Source: Devosia epidermidihirudinis (GTDB taxonomy: Bacteria; Pseudomonadota; Alphaproteobacteria; Rhizobiales; Devosiaceae). Taken from it: 64,000 bases of DNA. The position numbers and the translations under genes were made by a program. This document shows, piece after piece, positions 18,478 to 26,230 of the stretch; position 1 is the first letter of the stretch, and the number at the start of each line of letters is the position of its first letter. The stretch is taken from NCBI RefSeq assembly GCF_000971295.1, contig NZ_LANJ01000012.1, positions 124,001-188,000 of the forward strand, in the 5' to 3' direction. The notes below the pieces were generated by a model that ran no database searches, was not told the origin of the DNA, and was given only the letters and a program-made list of their open reading frames with translations.

Positions 18478-19333
18478 TTTCGCGCTCGGCAGCGACTTCG
18501 TCCGAACCGAAGACGCCCATTGGCGAAAGCCATGGACGATCGCCCGAGCGGCCGAAGGTCAGCTTGGCGTGGAAGGGGTCGTTACCGTGCACGGTCAGGT
18601 CGGCAAGGCCATCGGCGATCTCAAGGACAGCGAAGGCATTGGCGGCGGCGGGCGCGGTGGTGAAGCGCTCGGACATCGACTGGATGGTGATGTGCTGGAT
18701 GCCGGCAATCGGCGTCACGGTGTTCCAGTGCACGTGCCCGGAGAGCCACATCGCAGCATTGCCGGTGGCTTCGACCGCGCGACGCACTTCGGCGTGGTCG
18801 GGATACGTCGAAAACTGGGCGTTATTCTGGAAGTAGAAATTGCCAATCTGGCTGTGTCCGGACAGCGGCACGTGGGTGGCGATAATGGCGGGCTTGGTAT
18901 CGGCCTTCAGCGTTTCGACGAGCCAGGGCAGCGCATCAGTGGTGGGGGCAAATCCGCCGGGGCGGCCAATGTCCACGTCTGGCTGCCAGAGGATCAGGCG
19001 GGCGGAGCCGAGATCGAACACCTGGCTGGCCATAGACTGACCGAAGATGTCTTCGTTATCGGCAAGCGAGAGGTTGACCACATCGTGGTTGCCGACGACG
19101 TGGTAGCGCGGGCCATTGAAGCGGGCGAGCGCATTGGCCACTTCGGTGGCGGCACGAACGTCGGTGGCGTGGTCGCTGTCAGAGATATGGTCGCCCAGAT
19201 CGAGCACGAGGTCAGCGCCGATGGCATTGGCGTGATCGACAAACGCCTCCATGGCTGGAAGCCCGTCCCAGCCGGTCTCCTTGGTGTGCGACTTGGGGCC
19301 GTGATGGATATCGGTGATGATGGCAATCTTCAT
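18470..19333 (-). CDS. Calcineurin-like metallophosphoesterase (probable cytoplasmic phosphodiesterase)
   Basis: This is a 287-residue cytoplasmic enzyme with a complete two-metal phosphoesterase set: DIHHG (Asp8, His10), LDLGDHISD, VVGNHDVV, ATHVPLSGH and SGHVHWNT. The start at ATG 19333 follows GAGGGA; a longer frame to 19378 has no family match. It is the first gene of the Opp-type operon and overlaps the permease gene by 8 nt. Relatives hydrolyse phosphodiesters or phosphomonoesters (ICC/GpdQ-like). I infer that it cleaves the imported compound. The operon logic resembles agrocinopine catabolism, though AccF itself is of a different fold. Confidence 0.85.
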   Translation of the reverse strand: MKIAIITDIHHGPKSHTKETGWDGLPAMEAFVDHANAIGADLVLDLGDHISDSDHATDVRAATEVANALARFNGPRYHVVGNHDVVNLSLADNEDIFGQSMASQVFDLGSARLILWQPDVDIGRPGGFAPTTDALPWLVETLKADTKPAIIATHVPLSGHSQIGNFYFQNNAQFSTYPDHAEVRRAVEATGNAAMWLSGHVHWNTVTPIAGIQHITIQSMSERFTTAPAAANAFAVLEIADGLADLTVHGNDPFHAKLTFGRSGDRPWLSPMGVFGSDEVAAERENA

Positions 19334-19411
19334 GGCGCAGTCCCTCGGAGCGAGCGTTTTGGCTGGTGTTGACCCCATCCATAAGCACGCTCTGTGACAG
19401 CCACATGAACA

Positions 19412-19451
19412 TATCTCATTTTTTGTATTGTTGACATTGAGACTATCTCAA
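19412..19451. promoter_or_regulatory. Candidate operator in divergent promoter (RpiR target?)
   Basis: The 150-nt gap between the divergent metallophosphoesterase and HAD genes contains a palindrome TTGAGA-CTA-TCTCAA at 19437-19451. A second TATCTCA half-site lies at 19412-19418, exactly 32 bp (three helical turns) from the TATCTCA at 19444-19450. A -35-like TTGACA (19431-19436) abuts the palindrome. The nearby RpiR-family protein (20257-21126) is the obvious candidate to bind; this is inferred. Confidence 0.5.
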
Positions 19452-19483
19452 TTCACTTTCTCACCATTCAAGGAGAGTGTTTC

Positions 19484-20221
19484 GTGTCGTTCAACTTCGC
19501 CGCCCATCAGGGGTTTCTCATTGATCTCGACGGCACATTGGCCTCGGGACATCACCTGTTGCCGGGCGCGCGGGACCTGTTGGCAGCGACAGCTGATCGG
19601 TTCGCGATTGTCTCCAATGATAGCGAGCACACACCAGAGCAATTGGCGCGCCGATTTCGCGAATGGCGCCTGCCGATCCCCGCCGAGCGGATTGTGCTCG
19701 CAGGTGTCGCAGCGCTAGAGGCTGCGGCGGAAACCCATCCGAGCGGCAGACTGCTGTTGTTGGGCTCCCCTGCCCTCAGACGCCTGGCGCGGAACATGGG
19801 ATTTGAGCTGGTCGAGCGCGGGGCGGACACCGTGATCGTCGCGCGCGACCGCCAGTTCAGCTATGCCAAGCTCGCTATGGCGGCGCGGGCGGTGCGCGAT
19901 GGAGCGGAAGTGCTGGTCGCCTGCCCCGATCTCAGCCACCCCGGTGCCGATGGCTACCCCGTGCCCGAGGCCGGGGCGCTGGCCGCTGCACTATTTGCGG
20001 TGACTGGGCCGGTGCCGCATCGTGTTATCGGCAAGCCACAACCGGAGCTGTTTCGCCATGCGTGTACCCGCATCGGCGTGGCGCCCGAGCAGTGTGTGGT
20101 CATCGGCGATAATCCGCGCACGGATGGCGCTGGCGCTGGTGGGCTTGGCGTGCCGTTCTGGCAGGTGGTGCCGGGGCAACTACCTGAATTACTTCGCGAT
20201 ACCGTCACGCCCGTGCTCTAG
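19484..20221 (+). CDS. HAD-superfamily hydrolase, NagD-like (class IIA) phosphatase
   Basis: This is a 245-residue soluble phosphatase. Motif I FLIDLDGTL gives nucleophile Asp14 and acid/base Asp16, motif II is IVSND, motif III Lys is in IGKPQPELF, and motif IV is VIGDNPRTD. The cap region between motifs II and III fits the IIA subfamily, which includes nucleotide and sugar phosphatases. The GTG start at 19484 is preceded by AAGGAGAG. It is divergent from the metallophosphoesterase/transporter operon and lies upstream of the RpiR regulator, so it probably acts in the same pathway by removing phosphate from the cleavage product. Confidence 0.85.
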   Translation: MSFNFAAHQGFLIDLDGTLASGHHLLPGARDLLAATADRFAIVSNDSEHTPEQLARRFREWRLPIPAERIVLAGVAALEAAAETHPSGRLLLLGSPALRRLARNMGFELVERGADTVIVARDRQFSYAKLAMAARAVRDGAEVLVACPDLSHPGADGYPVPEAGALAAALFAVTGPVPHRVIGKPQPELFRHACTRIGVAPEQCVVIGDNPRTDGAGAGGLGVPFWQVVPGQLPELLRDTVTPVL

Positions 20222-20256
20222 TAACTCAACGATTTTACGATGAAGCAGAACGCTCA

Positions 20257-21126
20257 ATGTCCGAACCTAAAGCCCAAGAGCGCCTCATGAACGTGCTCGA
20301 CCGCATCTCCGCCATCCGCGCGGACCTGCCCCCGACAGCCGGTCGCATTGCCGACTTCATCACTGAATATGCCGCCGATGTGGTGCATATGTCAGTCACG
20401 GAAGTGGCCGAGCGCGCCAAGGCCAGCGAAGGCAGCGTCGTAGGGCTGTGCCAGCAATTGGGCGCACGCGGGTTCCAGCAGATCAAGATCGCGCTGGCCC
20501 GTGACCTCGTGCAGCCCGTCCAGTTCATTCATGAGGATTTGAACCCTGCCGACGGATTGTCGGAAGTCGTGGCCAAGATCTTTGGCGGCGGGCTGCAAGC
20601 GCTGCAGGACACCCAAAACGCGCTTGATCTGGTGCAGCTGGGACGCGCTGTCGAGGCGATCCGCAAGGCGAAGCGGGTTGAGGTGTTTGGTGTCGGCTCG
20701 GCCGCGCCAATCGCCGAGGATGCGATGTATCGGCTGCTGCGGATCGGCATCAATGCGCGGGTTAGCGTCGATAGCCATATCATGGCGATCACCGGGTCGC
20801 TCTGTGATCCGGACGTTGCCGTGCTGACGATCTCGCATTCCGGCTCGACCATCGAAACGCTGACGGCCACCAAACTGGCCAAGGAAGCAGGCGCGACGAC
20901 GATTGCCGTGACCAATTTTGGCCGCTCTCCCCTTTTGGCGCATACAGACATCGTGCTGCACACCCTGGCGCGCGAGACACAGTTTCGCACCGAAGCCATG
21001 ACCAGCCGCATCGCCCAGCTTGCCGTTATCGACACTCTGATCGCCGCCCTCGCCCTCTCTGACTATGACCGCGCCGTCGCCACCATCGACAAGACCTTTG
21101 ACGTTCTCTCCGTCAAGCGCGTCTAG
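20257..21126 (+). CDS. MurR/RpiR-family transcriptional regulator with SIS domain
   Basis: This is a 289-residue regulator. The N-terminal HTH_6 domain (about residues 10-85) contains MSVTEVAERAKASEGSVVGL. The C-terminal SIS sugar-phosphate domain (about 130-255) contains VEVFGVGSAAPIAEDAMYRL and ISHSGSTIETL. RpiR proteins usually sense a phosphosugar, which fits the neighbouring phosphatases and suggests that the transported compound yields one. It follows the HAD gene by 35 nt. The start codon is not strongly supported by a ribosome site. Confidence 0.9.
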   Translation: MSEPKAQERLMNVLDRISAIRADLPPTAGRIADFITEYAADVVHMSVTEVAERAKASEGSVVGLCQQLGARGFQQIKIALARDLVQPVQFIHEDLNPADGLSEVVAKIFGGGLQALQDTQNALDLVQLGRAVEAIRKAKRVEVFGVGSAAPIAEDAMYRLLRIGINARVSVDSHIMAITGSLCDPDVAVLTISHSGSTIETLTATKLAKEAGATTIAVTNFGRSPLLAHTDIVLHTLARETQFRTEAMTSRIAQLAVIDTLIAALALSDYDRAVATIDKTFDVLSVKRV

Positions 21127-21204
21127 TCACCCGCACTTCTGGACAAACCGACCTCCCAAAATCACTGGTGATGTGCCACAACGGGGCAACTGACTGGTGA
21201 CGTG

Positions 21205-22206
21205 ATGAAACTGCTGCAAAAACTCCGTATCGACCCCTATTTGCTGATCCTGATGGCGACCATGGCACTGGCTGCTGTGCTGCCGGTGTCTGGCGAGGGC
21301 GCCAAGGTGTTCGGGGTTGTGGTCAATTTGGCAATCGCCCTGCTGTTTTTCCTCTACGGTGCCAAACTTTCGCCGCGTGTGGTCTGGGAAGGCATTTCCC
21401 ATTGGCGGTTACAGGGACTGGTCTTTGCGTCGACCTATCTGATTTTCCCACTGCTCGGGCTGGGCGTGGCATTCGCGGCGCGGAATGTCCTCGCGCCCGA
21501 ACTCGTTACCGGCCTGGTATTCCTCAGCGTACTGCCATCGACCGTGCAGTCCTCGATTGCCTTCACCTCGATTGCCAAAGGCAATGTGGCGGCGGCACTG
21601 ACCAGTGCATCCTTGTCCAATCTCAGCGGCGTGTTCATTACGCCGGTACTGGTTGGCCTGCTGATTTCCCAGGGTAATGTGGGCATTGATACCAGCTCTA
21701 TCGTCAGCATTGGCCTGCAAATCCTGCTGCCGTTCATCCTCGGTCAAATTGCCCGTCCCTTCATCGGCAACTGGCTGGCAACGCGCAAGAAACTCACATC
21801 GCTGGTCGATCGCGGCACCATCATTCTGGTGGTCTATGGCGCGTTCAGCGAAGGCACTGTGGAAGGCATCTGGTCAGCCGTTAGCCTGGATGAACTGGCC
21901 TGGATGCTGGTGTTCTGCGCGGTGCTTCTGGCGCTGATCATGGGCATTACGGCCGCTCTCGGTCGCCTCCTCAAATTCGACCGCGCCGACCGCATTGCGA
22001 TTCTGTTCTGCGGCTCCAAGAAAAGCCTCGCGACCGGTATTCCCATGGCCGGAATTCTGTTCGCGGGCCCCACTGTCGCACTGATCGTCTTGCCGCTGAT
22101 GTTGTTCCACCAGCTCCAGCTTTTCGTCTGCGCCATCCTTGCGCAGCGATTTGGCAACAACGCTCCAGCCGAACTGGTCGAGCCAGAGCTAAAACCCGCG
22201 CAATAG
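21205..22206 (+). CDS. SBF-like (bile acid:Na+ symporter superfamily) membrane protein
   Basis: This protein of 333 residues has about ten hydrophobic segments and the SBF-like signature region LPSTVQSSIAFTSIAKGNVA. The second inverted repeat has FCGSKKSLATGIPMAGILF, typical of the SBF-like CPA-type family (YfeH/RCH1 relatives) rather than true bile-acid carriers. A GTG precedes the ATG directly (21202); I chose the ATG at 21205, but the ribosome site is weak. It lies 78 nt after the RpiR gene and may be co-expressed. The substrate is unknown. Confidence 0.82.
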   Translation: MKLLQKLRIDPYLLILMATMALAAVLPVSGEGAKVFGVVVNLAIALLFFLYGAKLSPRVVWEGISHWRLQGLVFASTYLIFPLLGLGVAFAARNVLAPELVTGLVFLSVLPSTVQSSIAFTSIAKGNVAAALTSASLSNLSGVFITPVLVGLLISQGNVGIDTSSIVSIGLQILLPFILGQIARPFIGNWLATRKKLTSLVDRGTIILVVYGAFSEGTVEGIWSAVSLDELAWMLVFCAVLLALIMGITAALGRLLKFDRADRIAILFCGSKKSLATGIPMAGILFAGPTVALIVLPLMLFHQLQLFVCAILAQRFGNNAPAELVEPELKPAQ

Positions 22207-22299
22207 CAAAAGCCTAGCTATCCCCCTCTGCCACCGACACTATTCGCCCAACTCTCCACAGCGTGAATACTCGACTTCCAAAGCGCCTTGACTTCAACT

Positions 22300-22333
22300 T
22301 GCAATCGATTTCATGTATGTGGGATCGGTCCCA
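22300..22333. promoter_or_regulatory. LacI-type operators upstream of second LacI gene
   Basis: In the 161-nt gap before the LacI gene, TGGGATCGGTCCCA (22320-22333) is a palindrome with a central CG. Its first 18 bases, with flank, agree at 15 positions with the site at 23447-23464 before the binding-protein gene. A second weaker LacI-like site, TGCAATCGATTTCA, lies at 22300-22313. A -35-like TTGACT is at 22288-22293. Autoregulation is inferred. Confidence 0.6.
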
Positions 22334-22367
22334 TAAAGACCGACTGGGGGAGGAGTTTCGGGGCAGC

Positions 22368-23399
22368 ATGGCCACCATTACGGACGTTTCAAAACGTGCG
22401 GGTGTGTCGCGATCTACCGTTTCACGGGTGGTCGCGGGAAACGGCTATGTATCCGAGGCCAAGCGGAAGGCCATCGTCACCGCCATCGCTGAGTTGGGCT
22501 ATCGGCCCAATACGCTGGCGCAGGCGCTGCGCTCCAATCGCTCCAACATGATCGGCGCCGTCGTCGTCGACGTTGGCACTCCCTACTTCGCCAACCTCAT
22601 TTATGGCGTACAGCGCGCCACCCGCGCCGCTGGTAAAGCTCTGATGGTGTCGTCGGGCTATGCCGATCAGGACGAGGAAGCGCGCGCCGTGATGGAGCTG
22701 GTGGATCGCTCCTGCGACGGCATCGTCCTCTATCTGGAGCGAGCGATGCGTGACGACGTGGTCGAGATTCTGCGCAATGCGCGCATTCCGATCGTGTCCA
22801 TCGGCCACAATCACTGCCCGCTGGCGCGCGGCCAGGTGATCCTCAACAATTTCGACGGCGCACGCACTGCCATGAAGCACCTGCTCGAACAGGGCCACCG
22901 CAAGATCGTGCATCTGTCGGGACAGCTCGACTTCGGCGACACCAAGGCCCGTATCGCGGGCATAGAGGCTGCCTTGGCCGACTACGGCATGAGCCTTGAC
23001 GACATCCGCGTCGTCAACGGCATTTTCCATCAGGACTTCGGCTATGACGCGACCACCGCGCTCATCAACGAGGGCCAGGACTTCACCGCCATCTTTGGCG
23101 GCGATGACGATATGGCGGCGGGCATTCTGCTCGCGCTGCGCCATGCCGGATTGCGGGTGCCTGAAGATGTTTCGGTCATGGGGTTCGACGATGCCTTCCA
23201 TGCCAAACACATGTGGCCCCCGCTGACCACGATGCATCAGCCAGTCGACGCTCTGGGAGAGGAAGCGGCGACCCTGTTGCTCAAATTGCTGGCGGAGCCC
23301 GGATCAGGCCCGCTGCAAACCACGATCAATACGGAACTGGTGGTGCGGTCCAGCGTCGCCGCGCCAGCGCTTCACAGGGAGGATGCCTTACAGCTCTAG
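22368..23399 (+). CDS. LacI-family transcriptional regulator
   Basis: This is a 343-residue regulator with an N-terminal HTH ATITDVSKRAGVSRSTVSRV and hinge region RPNTLAQALRSNRSN, followed by a ligand domain of PBP type I (MIGAVVVDVGTPYFANLIYG, SVMGFDDAFHAKHMWPPLTT). ATG 22368 gives the expected LacI start. The open frame back to 22263 overlaps the operator, and GGAGGAG about 12 nt upstream of the ATG serves as a distant ribosome site. It is immediately upstream of a complete Opp-type transporter and probably represses it and itself. Confidence 0.93.
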   Translation: MATITDVSKRAGVSRSTVSRVVAGNGYVSEAKRKAIVTAIAELGYRPNTLAQALRSNRSNMIGAVVVDVGTPYFANLIYGVQRATRAAGKALMVSSGYADQDEEARAVMELVDRSCDGIVLYLERAMRDDVVEILRNARIPIVSIGHNHCPLARGQVILNNFDGARTAMKHLLEQGHRKIVHLSGQLDFGDTKARIAGIEAALADYGMSLDDIRVVNGIFHQDFGYDATTALINEGQDFTAIFGGDDDMAAGILLALRHAGLRVPEDVSVMGFDDAFHAKHMWPPLTTMHQPVDALGEEAATLLLKLLAEPGSGPLQTTINTELVVRSSVAAPALHREDALQL

Positions 23400-23446
23400 G
23401 CTGCGCCGGCCAGCGCAGACGCTTTGTCGGCAAAGATCGAGGAATA

Positions 23447-23460
23447 TGGGATCGATCTCA
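23447..23460. promoter_or_regulatory. LacI-type operator in front of Opp-type transporter operon
   Basis: TGGGATCGATCTCA lies 24 nt before the binding-protein start codon and matches 22320-22333 at 12 of 14 positions, with the following AAA also shared. The same regulator probably binds both sites. No -10/-35 pair is clear between the LacI stop (23399) and this site. Confidence 0.6.
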
Positions 23461-23484
23461 CAAATATCCACGAGGAGGAAAAAA

Positions 23485-25176
23485 GTGGAGGGAAAGACTT
23501 TGAAAACGGTGAGGACACTCGCGCTCTGCACGGTGGGCTTTGCAGCCCTGGCAGCGACTGCCCCGGTACTGGCCAAGGATGACGTCATCCTGCGGCTGCT
23601 GCCCTATCACACCGATGCGATGGTGGAGAACTACAACCCGAACAACCCAACCGGCCCGCAGCAGCGCATGCGCGACTTCGCTTACGAGCCGCTGTGGATC
23701 GACAACATCTGGCATCCCGATCAGGACGTGCCAGCCCTGGCAACCTCGTTCGACATCGCGCCAGACCTCAAGAGCATCACCTATCACCTGCGCGAAGGCG
23801 TAAAGTGGAGCGACGGCAAGGACTTTACTGCCGACGACGTCGTCTTCACCTTTGACTACGCAAAGGCGCATCCCGACTATCCAATGGGCATCGACGTCTA
23901 CAATGCTGAAGCCGGCACCGGTAACGTCGTCAGTGCCGAAAAGGTCGACGATCACACCGTCACGTTCGTCCTGAACGAGCCAGATGCCCTCGCCCGTTAT
24001 GGTCTGGCCGGTGTTTACACCCTGCCCAAGCACATCTGGGAAGGCATCGACGATCCCAAGAACTTCGCCAACACCGAGCCTGTGGCAACCGGCCCATGGA
24101 CCGTGGCGAAGAACTTCTCACGCAGCGGCTTTGACCTCTGCCGCAATGAGCTGAGCCGCTTCAACGGCGAAAACGCCATCGACTGCCTGCGCTTCCCACA
24201 GATGAACGGCAACGAGCAGACCGTGGCAGCCCTGTCGGCAGGCGAACTCGATTGGCTGGGCGATGGCCTGACCGATCCAGACGTAACGTTCCTGCCGCAG
24301 TCCGAATACAACAACTACTGGCTTCCAGCCGGTTCGGACGTGAACCTGCAGCTCAACACCACCAAGGCACCGTTCAACAACCTTGAGTTCCGCAAGGCGA
24401 TCTCGGTCGCCGTCGACCGCGACACCTTGGTGGACATCTCGACGTTCGGCCTGACCACCCACACCAAGTTCCCCATCGGCACCGGTGAAATGTACAACAC
24501 CTGGTACAACGCAGAGGCGCTCGAGCCCTATCGTTGGCTGATGGAGTATGATCCCGAGAAGGCCAAGGAACTGCTCGACGCAGCGGGCTTTGTCGACAAG
24601 GACGGTGACGGCTGGCGCGACAATCCAGATGGCACGCCAATCGCCTTCGGCATCTCCATGCCGTCGGGCTGGACTGACTGGGTCAACACCGGCCAGACCG
24701 TAGCCGAAAACCTGCAGGACGTGGGCATCAACGCCAGCCTCAAGACCATGGACGAAGGTGCGTGGTTTGACGCGGTGCCACAGGGCAATTTCGACGTCTA
24801 CGTGATGTGGACGAACGGTGGCCCAACGCCTTACCAGCAGTACCAGCCGATGTTTAACCCACGCCAGATGGTGCCGGGCCGCATCGACTTCCAGGCCCTG
24901 CATCAGCTCCCGCTGCCAGCGGCAGAAACCGCGCTCAACGCGTTCCGCGCCACGGCCGACCACGACAAGCAGCTCGCTGCGCTGCTCGATGTGCACAAGC
25001 TGGTTGCTGAGAACGTTCCAGTTGTGTCGCTGTTCGCCAACCCCACCTGGTACGAATACTCCACTCGCCGCTTCACCGGCTGGGTGACCAAGGATGACCA
25101 GCGTTACCGCCCACAGGTGCATGACGGCACCCGCGAGCGCGTGCTGCACGCTCTGTCCCTGAAACCCGTGGAGTAA
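23485..25176 (+). CDS. ABC transporter substrate-binding protein, family 5
   Basis: This protein of 563 residues has a Sec signal region (KTVRTLALCTVGFAALAATA, cleavage near VLA-K). The SBP_bac_5 features are YHLREGVKWSDGKDFTADDV and RKAISVAVDRDTLVDISTFG. There are two plausible starts, each with its own ribosome site: GTG 23485 after GGAGGA, and TTG 23500 after GGAGGG. The mature sequence begins DDVILRLLPYHTDAMVENYN, which resembles binding proteins of plant-oligosaccharide Opp systems. LacI control also suggests an oligosaccharide ligand, but a peptide cannot be excluded. Confidence 0.9.
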   Translation: MEGKTLKTVRTLALCTVGFAALAATAPVLAKDDVILRLLPYHTDAMVENYNPNNPTGPQQRMRDFAYEPLWIDNIWHPDQDVPALATSFDIAPDLKSITYHLREGVKWSDGKDFTADDVVFTFDYAKAHPDYPMGIDVYNAEAGTGNVVSAEKVDDHTVTFVLNEPDALARYGLAGVYTLPKHIWEGIDDPKNFANTEPVATGPWTVAKNFSRSGFDLCRNELSRFNGENAIDCLRFPQMNGNEQTVAALSAGELDWLGDGLTDPDVTFLPQSEYNNYWLPAGSDVNLQLNTTKAPFNNLEFRKAISVAVDRDTLVDISTFGLTTHTKFPIGTGEMYNTWYNAEALEPYRWLMEYDPEKAKELLDAAGFVDKDGDGWRDNPDGTPIAFGISMPSGWTDWVNTGQTVAENLQDVGINASLKTMDEGAWFDAVPQGNFDVYVMWTNGGPTPYQQYQPMFNPRQMVPGRIDFQALHQLPLPAAETALNAFRATADHDKQLAALLDVHKLVAENVPVVSLFANPTWYEYSTRRFTGWVTKDDQRYRPQVHDGTRERVLHALSLKPVE

Positions 25177-25190
25177 CTCCACCGCATCGC

Positions 25191-25217
25191 GGCGGGGCTC
25201 CCTTGCGGGGTCCCGCC
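25191..25217 (+). promoter_or_regulatory. Intercistronic stem-loop after binding-protein gene
   Basis: GGCGGG (25191-25196) pairs with CCCGCC (25212-25217), and an inner GC-rich stem is possible around TTGC. It starts 14 nt after the binding-protein stop and ends 26 nt before the permease start. No U-tract follows. It probably limits read-through or protects the upstream message. Confidence 0.5.
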
Positions 25218-25243
25218 CGACACTTCGGGGAGGAAGTGGCGGG

Positions 25244-26215
25244 ATGATCTATCTGCTTAGGCGGTTTGCCTTTTACGTCGCGGCGTTTTTTGTCGCGCTC
25301 ACGTTCAACTTTTTCATTCCGCGGCTTATGCCCGGCGACCCCTCGGCACGCATCATCGCGTCCTTTCAGGGCCGGCTCAACGAGGCCCAGATCGACGCCA
25401 TCCGGCAGTCCTATGGCCTCACCGGGTCCCTGTGGGAGCAATACCTGACCTATATGGGCAGCGTCTTCCGCCTCGACTTCGGCATTTCGACCGTTCAGTT
25501 CCCCGAGCCAACCGCATCGCTGCTGTTCTACGGCGCCACCTGGACACTAGTTCTCGTCGGGCTGGCCGTGTTCTTCGCCTTCATCATCGGCAGCATGATG
25601 GGCATTCATGCCGCCTGGAACCGTGGCGGCTTTTTCGACAGCTTCTTCACGCCCATCAACGTCATGATGAACGCCTTCACGCCCGCCATTGTGGCGCTGC
25701 TGCTGTTCTATGCGTTCTCGCTGCAATTGCAGTGGTTCCCGCTGGGGCGCGCGCACAGCACCGAGATCATGCCGGGCTTCACCTTCCTGTTCATCGGCAA
25801 CGTGCTCTATCACGCCACGCTACCCGTGCTGTCGATTTTCCTCGTCAGTTTTGGCGGCTGGCATCTGGGCATGCGCAACGTGATGATCAACCTCCTCAAC
25901 GAGGACTTCGTCATCCTCGCCCGGGCCAAGGGCCTGAGCGACCGCCGCGTGCGCTACAGATACGTCGCGCGCAACGCCATCCTGCCGCAGATCACCGCAT
26001 TGGCGCTCTCGATCGGGTTCCTGTTGGGCGGTGCCCTCGTGACCGAGCAGGTGTTCAACTATCCGGGCCTCGGCAAGTTCACCTTCACCGCCATCGGTAG
26101 CCGCGACTATTCCTTCATTCAGGGACAATTGCTGCTGCTGACCGCCTCGGTGCTGGTGGCCAACATGCTGTCCGATATCGCCAATGTCATTCTCGACCCC
26201 CGCCTGCGCACCTGA
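25244..26215 (+). CDS. Opp/Dpp-family ABC transporter permease (DppB-like)
   Basis: This is a 323-residue permease with N-terminal helix LLRRFAFYVAAFFVALTFNF. The periplasmic region contains AQIDAIRQSYGLTGSLWEQY, and five more helices follow with the EAA-like loop ILARAKGLSDRRVRYRY. It ends VILDPRLRT. An AGGAAG ribosome site precedes ATG 25244. It forms the pore with the product of 26231-27268 in the LacI-controlled operon. Confidence 0.92.
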   Translation: MIYLLRRFAFYVAAFFVALTFNFFIPRLMPGDPSARIIASFQGRLNEAQIDAIRQSYGLTGSLWEQYLTYMGSVFRLDFGISTVQFPEPTASLLFYGATWTLVLVGLAVFFAFIIGSMMGIHAAWNRGGFFDSFFTPINVMMNAFTPAIVALLLFYAFSLQLQWFPLGRAHSTEIMPGFTFLFIGNVLYHATLPVLSIFLVSFGGWHLGMRNVMINLLNEDFVILARAKGLSDRRVRYRYVARNAILPQITALALSIGFLLGGALVTEQVFNYPGLGKFTFTAIGSRDYSFIQGQLLLLTASVLVANMLSDIANVILDPRLRT

Positions 26216-26230
26216 GGAGAGGCCAGAACC

